Origin: Tropicimonas sp033101155
GTDB taxonomy: Bacteria; Pseudomonadota; Alphaproteobacteria; Rhodobacterales; Rhodobacteraceae
Length of the DNA stretch: 64,000 nt
Direction of reading: 5' to 3'
Assembly: GCF_033101155.1 (NCBI RefSeq)
Contig: NZ_JAWMPX010000007.1
Span: 1 to 64,000 of the forward strand
Shown here: positions 9,716 to 17,858 of the stretch, one piece after another
Position numbering within the stretch: position 1 is the first letter of the stretch
Layout of the letters: every line of letters begins with the position of its first letter
Position numbers and translations under genes: made by a program
The notes under the pieces: model-generated
Database searches by the model: none
What the model saw: only the letters and a program-made list of their open reading frames with translations
Told to the model about the DNA's origin: nothing

Positions 9716-9872
9716 CATTTCGGGGGCATTCGGGCCGGATCGGGTTTGGCCGGGACAGGGGGCGCAGAGGCAATTTGCTTCCCGAGATGTGCAGTCTTCA
9801 GCGAAGGTCGCCCCGCCAGACAGCATCAAGGCGTATTCACCTGTGCGCTGAAATGCACTACGGCCAATCTCC

Positions 9873-10544
9873 ATGAAACAAGGTGCGCTCTCTTTCCTGC
9901 CACTTGCCCTTGGCGTCGCCATCTACGGCTTCGCCTTTGGCATCCTCGCCGCCCAGGTCGGGTTTCCGTTCTGGGGCGTTGCCATGATGAGTGCCTCCGT
10001 CCATGCGGGCTCCTCCCAGATCGTTGCCGTGGAGCAGTTTTCCGGCGGCGGGGCTTTGGTTGGCGCGGCGCTGGCCGGGGCGTTGCTCAACCTGCGCTAT
10101 ATCGGCATCGTCGCATCGCTGACCGAGATCCTGCGGCACGCGCCGCTGCCGATTCGCCTGTTGGCAATCCACATCACCGGCGACGAGAACTGGGCGCTGA
10201 CCATGTCGGAAAACGCCCGGGACAAGACGATCGGCGCCGCCTTCCTGATTGGCTCCGGACTCGTATCCATCACGACCTGGACCGTATTCACCACGCTCGG
10301 CGCGCTGGTTGGCAGTGCCTTGCCGGACCTGGAACGCTTTGGCCTCGGCTTTGCCTTCACGGCCGCATTCATCGCGATGGCGCGCGGCATGTTCCGCGGC
10401 CGTGGCGATCTGTTGCCCTGGATCGGCAGCTTTGCCCTGACGGTGGCGTTGGTGCTGGCTGGCATGGCAAAGGCCTATGCCATCGTCTTTGGCGCGGTGG
10501 TCGGCGTCACCCTGTCGGCGTTGCAACGCCGGATCCGGAGCTGA
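9873..10544 (+). CDS. azlC: AzlC family protein, large subunit of a branched-chain amino acid exporter
   Basis: 223 residues of an inner-membrane protein with about six helices. The AzlC hallmark GxxxYGFAFGILAAQVG occurs near residues 14-30, followed by SASVHAGSSQIVA near 45-57. In the family (AzlCD, YgaZH) the large and small subunits together export branched-chain amino acids or related compounds. The gene is three bases from azlD. Its position after valS may be chance, but a valine-related link is attractive. The start at 9873 (MKQGALSFLPLALG) gives the standard N-terminus, although its ribosome-binding site is weak. Confidence 0.9.
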   Translation: MKQGALSFLPLALGVAIYGFAFGILAAQVGFPFWGVAMMSASVHAGSSQIVAVEQFSGGGALVGAALAGALLNLRYIGIVASLTEILRHAPLPIRLLAIHITGDENWALTMSENARDKTIGAAFLIGSGLVSITTWTVFTTLGALVGSALPDLERFGLGFAFTAAFIAMARGMFRGRGDLLPWIGSFALTVALVLAGMAKAYAIVFGAVVGVTLSALQRRIRS

Positions 10545-10547
10545 GCC

Positions 10548-10844
10548 ATGTCGCACTCCCACTGGATCCTGATTGCCATTCTCGCCCTCGCAGCGGCACT
10601 GATCCGCATTGCTGGCCTGCTGGCGGGGTCCGCGATCCGTCGCTCCCGGTTCGCGCCGCTGCTTGACGACCTGCCCGGCGCCATCATCGTATCACTGGTT
10701 GGGGCCTCGCTGGCGGATCTGCCGGCCTTCGGCTGGCTCGCGGCCACCTGTGCTTTCGCCACGGCATGGGTCACGCGCGATGTCATTGCCACGATGATCG
10801 TCGGCGTCGCGAGCTTTGCCGGTCTGAGCTATTTCCTGGCGTGA
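10548..10844 (+). CDS. azlD: AzlD domain protein, small subunit of a branched-chain amino acid exporter
   Basis: 98 residues with three to four membrane helices, the usual size of AzlD. It contains the AALIRIAGLLAG and FAPLLDDLPGAIIVSLV stretches typical of the family. The start lies three bases after the azlC stop, so the two form one transcriptional and probably translational unit. The gene ends 38 bases before the convergent hydrolase gene. Confidence 0.9.
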   Translation: MSHSHWILIAILALAAALIRIAGLLAGSAIRRSRFAPLLDDLPGAIIVSLVGASLADLPAFGWLAATCAFATAWVTRDVIATMIVGVASFAGLSYFLA

Positions 10845-10882
10845 TGCGCAGGGCAGTCGGGCCTCATGGGGCTGAGCCGGCG

Positions 10883-11824
10883 TCAGGTTGAGTGCGCGAA
10901 AAGCCCGGCTGCGGCGTCGAAGAAGGCGTCGCGGATCTCGGCCGATTCCATCATCACCTCATGTTCGCCGCCGGGGATCTCCTTGAGCGTTCCACCGGGC
11001 CACTCCGCCATCATCTGCCGGATTGCGTCCATCTCGACGATCCGTTCGTTGGTTCCGACCCAGGTCAGGCAGGGCAGTGCGGGGGCGGGCAGGGTGCGCA
11101 GCTGGCGCATCTCGCGGAAGGCCGCGTTGAGCCAGGTCATCGAGGGGCCGCCGAGGGCGAGCTCGGGATGGGCGATCAGTTGCCGCCGCATCCAGTCGAA
11201 CATGCCCGGATCAGTGGTCAGGGTGTTGTCCTCGAATGGCGCTTCGAGAACATAGGTGACGGGCTTGGTCGAGGGGGCGTAGTTATGCCCGAACCCGGTG
11301 GAATGGCTGAGCGCGGCCAGCAGACGCGCGATCGGGCGGTAGATGGCCGGCAGGGCGATGCCCCACATCGGGCCAGAGAAGGCCACGGCCTTGACCGGCA
11401 GGCCGTCATGCAGCGCCCGGAGCCCGATCCCGCCGCCCATGGAATGCGCGATCAGGTAATACGGGCGGGGCAGGGCGCGTTCTTCGGCGACCGCGAGCAG
11501 GGCGGCGACGTCGCGCTGGTATTCGCAAAACTCCAGCACATGGCCGGTCGCCGGGTCGTCAAGCGGACGGTCCGAGAGACCCTGTCCGCGCCAGTCGAGG
11601 CTGAGGCAGGCGAAGCCGCGCGCCTGCAGCGCTGCGGCCGCAGGGCCGTATTTCTCGACATATTCTGTACGGCCGGAAAAGAGCAGCACCGTTCCCTTCG
11701 CTCCGTCGGGGGGCGGCGCCAGCTCTGCAATGCGCAGCCGCACGCCGTCCGACGCCACGCGCCAGAAGGCCGACGCGCCCCGGGGCGCGTCGGCAATGTT
11801 AGCAAAGAAGGGAGCGGGCTCCAT
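10883..11824 (-). CDS. Alpha/beta hydrolase, lysophospholipase (PldB)-like
   Basis: 313 residues with an alpha/beta-hydrolase fold. The nucleophile elbow is AHSMGGG (Ser near residue 126), the oxyanion region is LLFSGRTEYVEKYG, and LDWRGQGLSDRP precedes the lid. The catalytic His lies in GGEHEVMMES near the C-terminus. This is the monoglyceride lipase / lysophospholipase L2 type, probably hydrolysing membrane lipid esters in the cytoplasm. It lies 12 bases downstream of the SCP2 gene on the same strand, so both are likely co-transcribed and both concern lipids. The exact substrate is inferred only at family level. Confidence 0.88.
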   Translation of the reverse strand: MEPAPFFANIADAPRGASAFWRVASDGVRLRIAELAPPPDGAKGTVLLFSGRTEYVEKYGPAAAALQARGFACLSLDWRGQGLSDRPLDDPATGHVLEFCEYQRDVAALLAVAEERALPRPYYLIAHSMGGGIGLRALHDGLPVKAVAFSGPMWGIALPAIYRPIARLLAALSHSTGFGHNYAPSTKPVTYVLEAPFEDNTLTTDPGMFDWMRRQLIAHPELALGGPSMTWLNAAFREMRQLRTLPAPALPCLTWVGTNERIVEMDAIRQMMAEWPGGTLKEIPGGEHEVMMESAEIRDAFFDAAAGLFAHST

Positions 11825-11836
11825 TCCGGGGGCGAC

Positions 11837-12124
11837 TCAGGACAGCACGTTGGCAAGCTGCATGGCGATGCCCATATCGCCATCGACGGTCAGCTGTCCG
11901 GACATGAAGGCGCCGGTCGGGTTCATCTCGCCGGAGAGGATCTGCTCGAAGACCTCCGGGGCGGCGGACAGGGTCACGTCGGCGTCTTCGTCGCCCGCGC
12001 GCACGCCGGAACCGTCGATCATGATGCTGCCTTCCTCGCCCAGCACGAACTTGGCCGAGCCGGCCAGATCGCCGTCAAGACGCTCGGACAGGGCGGCAAC
12101 AGCCTTCTCGATAAGATCACTCAT
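11837..12124 (-). CDS. SCP2 sterol-binding domain protein
   Basis: 95 residues consisting of one SCP2 domain. The sequence contains the conserved GEEGSIMIDGSGV and DADVTLSAAPEVFEQILSGEMNPTGAFM-type core ending in the GKLTVDGD-like segment (here GQLTVDGDMGIAMQL). Bacterial single-domain SCP2 proteins bind lipids or fatty acyl compounds and have no known enzymatic activity. The gene is the first of a two-gene operon with the lysophospholipase-like hydrolase. It is divergent from the TPR gene across a 71-base gap. Confidence 0.9.
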   Translation of the reverse strand: MSDLIEKAVAALSERLDGDLAGSAKFVLGEEGSIMIDGSGVRAGDEDADVTLSAAPEVFEQILSGEMNPTGAFMSGQLTVDGDMGIAMQLANVLS

Positions 12125-12195
12125 GGTCTTCCTCCGCAGGTTGTGATGGCCGGCTTGTTGGCTTTTCCGGCGATCTCGTTAGACTTCGACCCGTT

Positions 12196-12756
12196 ATGGG
12201 TATCAAGACATCTTCTCTCAACAGGTCCGTTACGGCATTTCTCGCCGCGATGACCTTTGCCCTGCCGGTTTTCGCGCAGGAAAACGAGCTGGACCGCCTT
12301 ATGGATGAGCTGGCCAAGCCCGAACAGCCTGGTTGGCGCCAGATAGAAGATAGCATTCTGCTGGAATGGGCCAAGTCGGGATCTCCTGCCATGGATCTTC
12401 TGCTCCGGCGTGGTAACGACGCGTTCGAATCGGGGGACGTTGAGGCGGCGGTCGAGCACCTGACCGCGCTGACCGATCACGCGCCGGATTTCGCCGAAGG
12501 CTGGAACGCGCGCGCGACGGTTTTCTTCCAGATGGGAGAATATGGGTTGTCGCTGGAGGATATCCGCAGGACCCTGTTGCTCAATCCGGAGCATTTCGGC
12601 GCGATGACGGGGTTGGCGGTGATCTTCGAGGAGCTTGGCTACGAGGAAGAGGCGCTGGAGGCCTGGCGCGCGGTCGAGGCTATACATCCGCACCGCCCTG
12701 AACTACACGAAGCAATAGAACGGCTTGCAATGACGGTCGAGGGCGAGCATCTGTAA
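12196..12756 (+). CDS. Secreted tetratricopeptide-repeat protein
   Basis: 186 residues. A cleavable signal peptide ends at VFAQEN near residue 25, so the product is periplasmic. Three TPR units follow (about residues 70-170): RRGNDAFESGDVEAAVEHL, ARATVFFQMGEYGLSLEDI and GLAVIFEELGYEEEALEAW, each with the usual small-residue positions. TPRs mediate protein contacts, and the partner is unknown. The gene stands alone, with a 188-base gap before the helicase gene in which nothing else was recognised. Confidence 0.85.
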   Translation: MGIKTSSLNRSVTAFLAAMTFALPVFAQENELDRLMDELAKPEQPGWRQIEDSILLEWAKSGSPAMDLLLRRGNDAFESGDVEAAVEHLTALTDHAPDFAEGWNARATVFFQMGEYGLSLEDIRRTLLLNPEHFGAMTGLAVIFEELGYEEEALEAWRAVEAIHPHRPELHEAIERLAMTVEGEHL

Positions 12757-12944
12757 TCGCCCTTGCCATGAAAAAGGGGTGTGTGATGCGGAATTCGGAG
12801 CCCCGGAGCCGATTCAAGGACAGATCGAAGCAAGGCGGGACGTGCCCGACCCTGGCGGATCGCCCGGGCCAGGACGCCGCAAGGCGCGTGCCGCCAACCT
12901 GACCTGACATTCTCCCGAAACCAGCAGCAAAAAGACCCCGAAAC

Positions 12945-15900
12945 ATGCGAGAGACCACCGTCACAGCGGTTCTGGGCCCCACCAACACAGGCAAGACGCA
13001 CTACGCCATCGAGCGTATGCTGGCGCATCGCACCGGAGTCTTCGGCCTGCCGCTGCGGCTGCTGGCCCGCGAGGTCTATGATCGCATCGTCAAGCTGCGC
13101 GGCCCCTCCGTCGTGGCGCTGCTGACCGGCGAAGAACGGATCGTGCCGGAGCGGGCGAAATACTGGATCTGCACTGTCGAGGCGATGCCCACCGATCTTG
13201 GCGCCGATTTCCTTGGCGTCGACGAGATCCAGCTCTGCGCCGATCCCGAGCGCGGCCATGTCTTCACCGACCGGCTGTTGCATGCGCGCGGGCTGCACGA
13301 GACCATGTTCCTCGGGTCTGATTCGATGCGCGGTACGATCGCAGCCCTCGTCCCGAAGACGCATTTCCTGCGCCGGGAGCGGTTTTCCGAGCTGACCTAT
13401 GCCGGCAGCAAGAAGATTTCCCGCATGCCGCCGCGTTCGGCCATCGTCGGTTTCTCGGTCGAGAACGTCTATGCCATCGCCGAGCTGCTGCGCCGCCAGA
13501 AGGGCGGGGCGGCGGTGGTCATGGGCGCGCTCTCGCCCCGGACGCGCAACGCGCAGGTCGAGCTTTACCAGTCTGGCGAGGTCGATTACCTCGTCGCCAC
13601 CGACGCCATCGGCATGGGGCTCAATCTCGACATCACCCATGTCGCGCTGTCCGGGCTGCGGAAATTCGACGGCCGGCGCATGCGCGACCTGCAACCCAAC
13701 GAGCTGGGCCAGATCGCCGGCCGGGCCGGGCGCTACAAGACCCATGGCACGTTCGGCGTGACCGGCGAGGCCCCGCCGCTCGACGAGGAGGTGGCCGAGG
13801 CGATCATGAATCACCGCTTCGCGCCGATCCGGAAGCTGCAATGGCGCAATTCGGATCTCGAATTCGGCACGGTGGACCGTCTGATCGCCTCTCTGGAGGA
13901 GCGGACCGATGACGAATTGCTCACCCGCACTCGCGATTCCGACGACCTGCTGGCGCTGCGCAGCCTCGCCGCCGAGGACGAGGTGCTCACGCGGCTGCGC
14001 AACCCGCGCGCGGTCCGGCTGCTCTGGGATGTCTGCCGAATCCCCGATTTCCGTGGCATCAGCCATGCCGAACACGCCAGCCTCCTGACCCGCATTTTCG
14101 GCTTCCTGCAAGAGACCGGACGGGTGCCCGATGACTGGATGGCGCGGCAGGTCAAACGCATCGACCGGAGCGACGGCGATATCGACGCCTTGTCCAAGAG
14201 ATTGGCATATATCCGCACATGGACCTATATCGCGCAACGTTCTGGCTGGTTGGATGACGAAATGCATTGGCGCGGCGAAACGCGCGCTGTAGAAGACCGC
14301 CTGTCAGATGCTCTTCACGGAGCTTTGACTCAAAGATTTGTTGACCGGCGCACCAGCGTGTTGCTGCGGCGGTTGAAGCAGAAGGAGAGCCTTGTGGCCG
14401 AGGTGAACGACAAGGGCGAAGTGATGGTTGCGGAGCAATTCGTGGGCCGTCTGGAGGGGTTCCGCTTCTCCCAGGATGCATCGCAGACGCCGGAAGAGGC
14501 GAAGATGCTGCACCAAGCGGCGATGACCGCCCTGCGCCCGGAATTCCATCTGCGCGCTGACCGCTTCTACAACGCCCCCGATACCGAGATCGATTTCACG
14601 GAGCAGGGCGGGCTGATGTGGGGCGAGCATGCCGTCGGCAAGCTCGTCAAGGGCGGCGACGCGCTCAAGCCGACCGTGCAGGCCTTCGTCGAGGACGATG
14701 CCGGCCATGACGTGATCGAGAAGGTCACGCGGCGGCTGCAGCATTTCATCGACCGCAAGGTGGCCACGCTCTTCGAGCCGCTGCTGGGCATGAGCCGGGA
14801 CGAGACGCTCGCCGGCCTGCCGCGGGGTTTCGCGTTCCAGATGCTAGAAGGGTTTGGCGTTTTGCCGCGCGATGGCATCGCCGCCGAGGTCAAGGCGCTC
14901 GATCAGGATGCGCGCGGCCAGCTGCGCAAGCATGGCGTGCGCTTCGGGCAATACACCATCTTCATGCCGCTTCTGCTGAAGCCGGCGCCGACCCGGCTGC
15001 GGCTGGTCCTCTGGTCGCTCTGGAACGATCTGGACATCTTCCCCGAAGCGCCGCCGCCCGGGCTGGTGACCGTGCCCGTGCCCGAGGGGACGCCGCAGGA
15101 ACATGCTGCCATGTCCGGCTACCGCATCGCCGGCTCGCGCGCGATTAGGATCGACATGCTGGAGCGCCTGGCCGATCAGCTGCGCAACCAGGACAGCCGC
15201 GGGGGCTTCGAAGCCACAGCGGACATGCTGTCGATCACCGGCATGACGCTGGAGCAATATGCCGAACTGCTTCAAGGGCTGGGGTATAAGGCCGAGAAGG
15301 GCGAACGGGTGAAGGTCAAGGCGCCTGCCCCGGAGCCGAAGCCGGAGGCGGCACCCGCCGCCGACGCGCCGGAGGCAACCGCCGAAGAGGCCGCCCCGGA
15401 AGTCGAAGAAGCCCCGATCGCCGAGGAAACCGCGGATCCGGTCGCATCCGAGATGCCCGCCGAGGCTGAAGCACCTGCCGAAGCCCCCCCCGCTGAAGAC
15501 GCGGCTGTCGTGGTGGAGGACGCCACGCCAGAGGAGTCGGAAGTGGCTGAAGCTGCGCCGGCCGAGGCGCAAGCCGAGGCCCCCCCCGTCGCCGAGGAGG
15601 GCGCGACAGCGTCCGAAGAGGCGGCAGCCCCAGCAGAGGCCGGAGACGTCGAGCCGACAGCGGAGGCCGAGCCGGACCTCGAGACCTTCTACACCTTCAC
15701 CTGGGCTCCCCGTCGTCAAGGCGGCGGTCGCCCGCGCCGAGACCGCGATCAGCAGCGGGGCGGCAAGCAGGGAGACGGCGAACGGGGCGAGCGCCAGGGT
15801 GGCAAGCCGCGTGGCAAGGGCGGCAAGCCTGGCAAACGCTCCGAGGGCAAGGGGGGTCGTGACCGCGACCAAAAGGGCGGAAAGGGTAGCAAGCCGCAGG

Positions 15901-16001
15901 GCGGCAAGACCTACCAGGCCCGCCCGCCGCGGAAAGAAAAGCCCATCGATCCGGACAATCCCTTCGCCGCCGCGCTGATGGGGCTGACGGAGAAGAAGTG
16001 A
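12945..16001 (+). CDS. Suv3-like superfamily 2 RNA/DNA helicase with long charged C-terminal tail
   Basis: 1018 residues. The helicase core resembles mitochondrial SUV3: Walker A GPTNTGKT (residues 10-17), DEIQ as the DExH box near 90, GSDSMRGT, and motif VI QIAGRAGRYKTHG near 260. After the core and a Suv3 C-terminal region, residues from about 790 form a long acidic Ala/Glu/Pro tract. From about 925 this turns into a basic Gly/Arg/Lys-rich stretch, a typical disordered RNA-binding tail. In mitochondria Suv3 works with an exoribonuclease, so RNA turnover is a plausible role. The next gene encodes an S4 RNA-binding protein only 16 bases away, which supports this. No partner nuclease is in the window. 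Confidence 0.88.
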   Translation: MRETTVTAVLGPTNTGKTHYAIERMLAHRTGVFGLPLRLLAREVYDRIVKLRGPSVVALLTGEERIVPERAKYWICTVEAMPTDLGADFLGVDEIQLCADPERGHVFTDRLLHARGLHETMFLGSDSMRGTIAALVPKTHFLRRERFSELTYAGSKKISRMPPRSAIVGFSVENVYAIAELLRRQKGGAAVVMGALSPRTRNAQVELYQSGEVDYLVATDAIGMGLNLDITHVALSGLRKFDGRRMRDLQPNELGQIAGRAGRYKTHGTFGVTGEAPPLDEEVAEAIMNHRFAPIRKLQWRNSDLEFGTVDRLIASLEERTDDELLTRTRDSDDLLALRSLAAEDEVLTRLRNPRAVRLLWDVCRIPDFRGISHAEHASLLTRIFGFLQETGRVPDDWMARQVKRIDRSDGDIDALSKRLAYIRTWTYIAQRSGWLDDEMHWRGETRAVEDRLSDALHGALTQRFVDRRTSVLLRRLKQKESLVAEVNDKGEVMVAEQFVGRLEGFRFSQDASQTPEEAKMLHQAAMTALRPEFHLRADRFYNAPDTEIDFTEQGGLMWGEHAVGKLVKGGDALKPTVQAFVEDDAGHDVIEKVTRRLQHFIDRKVATLFEPLLGMSRDETLAGLPRGFAFQMLEGFGVLPRDGIAAEVKALDQDARGQLRKHGVRFGQYTIFMPLLLKPAPTRLRLVLWSLWNDLDIFPEAPPPGLVTVPVPEGTPQEHAAMSGYRIAGSRAIRIDMLERLADQLRNQDSRGGFEATADMLSITGMTLEQYAELLQGLGYKAEKGERVKVKAPAPEPKPEAAPAADAPEATAEEAAPEVEEAPIAEETADPVASEMPAEAEAPAEAPPAEDAAVVVEDATPEESEVAEAAPAEAQAEAPPVAEEGATASEEAAAPAEAGDVEPTAEAEPDLETFYTFTWAPRRQGGGRPRRDRDQQRGGKQGDGERGERQGGKPRGKGGKPGKRSEGKGGRDRDQKGGKGSKPQGGKTYQARPPRKEKPIDPDNPFAAALMGLTEKK

Positions 16002-16017
16002 TCCGGGGGCGGTCAGA

Positions 16018-16404
16018 ATGAGCGGCGCCGAAAGCCCGTCGCCGCAAAGCCTCCGCATCGACAAGTGGCTGTGGCATGCGCGTTTTTTCAAGACGCGCAG
16101 CCTCGCCGCGAAACAGGTCTCCGAGGGCAAGATCCGGGTCAACGCCACCAAGATCTCCAAGCCGGCCCGCACCATCGGGCCCGGCGATGTGCTGACTTTC
16201 CCGCAGGCAAATGCCATCCGCGTCGTGCGGGTGGTCGCACTCGGGGAGCGACGCGGCCCCGCACCCGAGGCACAGGCGCTTTACGAAGACCTATCGCCGC
16301 CCGAGGACCAGCCCCGCCAGGCACCACTGGCGCGCGTCGGGGCGCGGCCGACAAAAAAAGAACGCCGCAGACTCATCAATTCTCGCAGCGAGCCGCTTGA
16401 TTAG
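16018..16404 (+). CDS. hslR: S4 domain RNA-binding protein, Hsp15/HslR-like
   Basis: 128 residues. The S4 fold occupies about residues 8-75: LRIDKWLWHARFFKTRSLAAKQV, then GKIRVNATKISKPARTIGPGD. E. coli Hsp15 has the same layout and rescues stalled 50S subunits carrying peptidyl-tRNA. A Lys/Arg-rich C-terminus ending at about residue 128 is also typical. The ATG at 16018 is 16 bases after the helicase stop, so the two are probably one operon. The assignment is at family level. Confidence 0.87.
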   Translation: MSGAESPSPQSLRIDKWLWHARFFKTRSLAAKQVSEGKIRVNATKISKPARTIGPGDVLTFPQANAIRVVRVVALGERRGPAPEAQALYEDLSPPEDQPRQAPLARVGARPTKKERRRLINSRSEPLD

Positions 16405-16453
16405 CCCGCCCCGCTCGGCTAACTCACACCGAAACGTCACTCCGGAGGTCCCC

Positions 16454-16789
16454 ATGACCTATGTCGTCACCGAGAATTGCATCGCTTGCAAATACACAGA
16501 CTGTGTCGAGGTCTGCCCCGTGGACTGTTTCTACGAGGGCGAGAATACGCTGGTGATTCATCCCGACGAATGCATCGATTGTGGCGTCTGCGAGCCCGAA
16601 TGCCCCGCCGATGCGATCCGGCCCGATACCGAGCCGGACATGGAAAAATGGGTCGAGTTCAATCGCAAGTATTCCGAACTCTGGCCGGTCATCGTCTCCA
16701 AGAAAGACCCGATGCCCAGTGCCGAGGAGATGGATGGGAAACCGGGCAAGATGGATATATTCTCCGAAGAGCCCGGCGAAGGCGGCTGA
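16454..16789 (+). CDS. fdxA: Seven-iron ferredoxin FdxA
   Basis: 111 residues of a [3Fe-4S][4Fe-4S] ferredoxin, an electron carrier of the cytoplasm. Cluster cysteines are in ENCIACKYTDCVEVCPVDC (residues 9-25) and in DECIDCGVCEPECP (40-50). The C-terminal extension (PDTEPDMEKWVEFNRKYSEL...) is characteristic of the proteobacterial FdxA family. The ATG at 16454 follows the ribosome-binding site CGGAGGTCCCC. It is downstream of the S4 gene and upstream of the carD leader, an order I recall as common in Rhodobacterales. Confidence 0.95.
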   Translation: MTYVVTENCIACKYTDCVEVCPVDCFYEGENTLVIHPDECIDCGVCEPECPADAIRPDTEPDMEKWVEFNRKYSELWPVIVSKKDPMPSAEEMDGKPGKMDIFSEEPGEGG

Positions 16790-16897
16790 AACGATTCGAA
16801 TCGGCAGGCGGTCCTGTCGATTGCGGAGCGAAGGTCAGCGGTTCTTGGCGTTTCCATTTAAAAACAATATGTTGTGACGATGCCGCGCCGCGGCGCT

Positions 16898-16925
16898 TTG
16901 AATATGGCAGAAAATCTGCTATATT
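16898..16925 (+). promoter_or_regulatory. Sigma-70-like promoter of the carD leader
   Basis: TTGAAT and TATATT are separated by 16 bases. This is unusually close to consensus for such a G+C-rich genome. Transcription would begin near 16932, about 147 bases before the carD start codon. Confidence 0.6.
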
Positions 16926-16992
16926 CTGTCGGTGATGAATATTGACGACTGACTCCCGCCTGCTGGGGCTACTCACCAGTGAGGTGGATCTC

Positions 16993-17082
16993 ATGAGCCC
17001 TGACCCGAAACTTCCCCGGAATCCACTTTTCCGGTGGGGTTTTTTTGGCTCTGAGAGTGTCGAAACCGAGGGGATGACATGA
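16993..17082 (+). CDS. Possible 29-residue upstream ORF of carD
   Basis: An ATG at 16993 is preceded by GAGGTGG at good spacing and opens a frame of 29 residues starting MSPDPKLPRNPLFRWGFFG. Its TGA overlaps the carD ATG in an ATGA arrangement. A terminator-like hairpin with seven T residues lies inside the frame. The upstream ORF may couple translation to carD or influence the hairpin. It could also be chance, as it is short and resembles no known family. Confidence 0.35.
   Translation: MSPDPKLPRNPLFRWGFFGSESVETEGMT
17014..17046 (+). terminator. Terminator-like hairpin in the carD leader
   Basis: CCCCGGAA pairs with TTCCGG(T)GG, leaving one bulged T, around the loop TCCACTT. A run of seven T residues follows directly. 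It lies 33 bases upstream of carD and about 85 bases after the predicted start of transcription. It could end a small RNA of about 115 nucleotides or act as an attenuator. Confidence 0.6.
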
Positions 17083-17591
17083 CTAAAAGTAAGAAACTGG
17101 ATTTCCGCCCGAATGAGTTCGTGGTGTATCCGGCCCATGGGGTCGGCAAGATCGTCTCCATCGAGGAACAGGAAGTTGCCGGGCTCTCGCTGGAACTCTT
17201 CGTGATCTCCTTCGAGAAGGACAAGATGACCCTGCGCGTGCCGACCAACAAGGCCACCGCCGTTGGCATGCGCTCGCTCTCTTCGCCGGATGTCGTGTCC
17301 AAGGCGATGACGACGCTGAAAGGCAAGGCCAAGGTCAAGCGGGCCATGTGGTCGCGCCGGGCGCAGGAATACGAACAGAAGATCAATTCCGGAGACCTGA
17401 TCGCCATTGCCGAGGTTGTCCGCGACCTGCATCGCACCGATGACCAGCGCGAGCAGAGCTATTCGGAGCGCCAGCTTTACGAGGCAGCGCTGGAGCGGCT
17501 GACGCGCGAGATCGCGGCTGTGTCCGGTCTCGGCGAGACCGACGCCCAGAAACAGGTGGACGAAGTTCTGGTCAGCCGCGCGGCGGCCTGA
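17079..17591 (+). CDS. carD: CarD family transcriptional regulator
   Basis: 170 residues. The N-terminal RNA-polymerase-interacting (Tudor-like) domain is clear: FRPNEFVVYPAHGVGKIVSIEEQE and KMTLRVPTNKATAVGMR. The helical C-terminal domain (about 75-165) contains MWSRRAQEYEQKINSGDLIAIAEVVRDL. CarD binds the beta subunit of RNA polymerase and stabilises the open complex; in Rhodobacter it is a global activator of promoters with weak -10 elements. The start at 17079 lacks a close Shine-Dalgarno beyond GAGGGG. It overlaps the stop of a small upstream ORF. A terminator follows at 17615. Confidence 0.95.
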   Translation: MTKSKKLDFRPNEFVVYPAHGVGKIVSIEEQEVAGLSLELFVISFEKDKMTLRVPTNKATAVGMRSLSSPDVVSKAMTTLKGKAKVKRAMWSRRAQEYEQKINSGDLIAIAEVVRDLHRTDDQREQSYSERQLYEAALERLTREIAAVSGLGETDAQKQVDEVLVSRAAA

Positions 17592-17614
17592 TCCGGGCAA
17601 CCGGAAAATTCAAT

Positions 17615-17643
17615 GGGCCGTGTCGGAAGACGCGGCCCTTTTT
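17615..17643 (+). terminator. Rho-independent terminator of carD
   Basis: GGGCCG-T-GTC pairs with GAC-G-CGGCCC around the loop GGAA, followed by TTTTT. It starts 23 bases after the carD stop. Confidence 0.85.
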
Positions 17644-17858
17644 CTATTCGGGCACGGCGAAACGAGCCCTGCAGAACCTGGCGGCATGTGACTCCAGCCC
17701 GGCCTGACCCGCGTCTTCGCCTTTCCCGGCATCCTCCGGGCCGACCGACCGGAGTCATCCCAGACTTTTCGTTATTTTCATTTCCCGAAGCCACGCGATT
17801 TCTGCGAGGCTGACATCAAACGCCTCCGTGTGTGGCGATTTCAGGAAGGATTGGAGCA

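Noticed and set aside
16790..16810. tRNA-like T-loop sequence GATTCGAATC after fdxA
   Set aside because: No acceptor or anticodon stems form around it. The similar TTCGAATC at 12422 is inside the TPR gene.
16990..17012. Hammerhead-ribozyme-like CTGA...GAAAC in the carD leader
   Set aside because: CTGACCC does not give the required CUGANGA core, and the pairing stems are missing.
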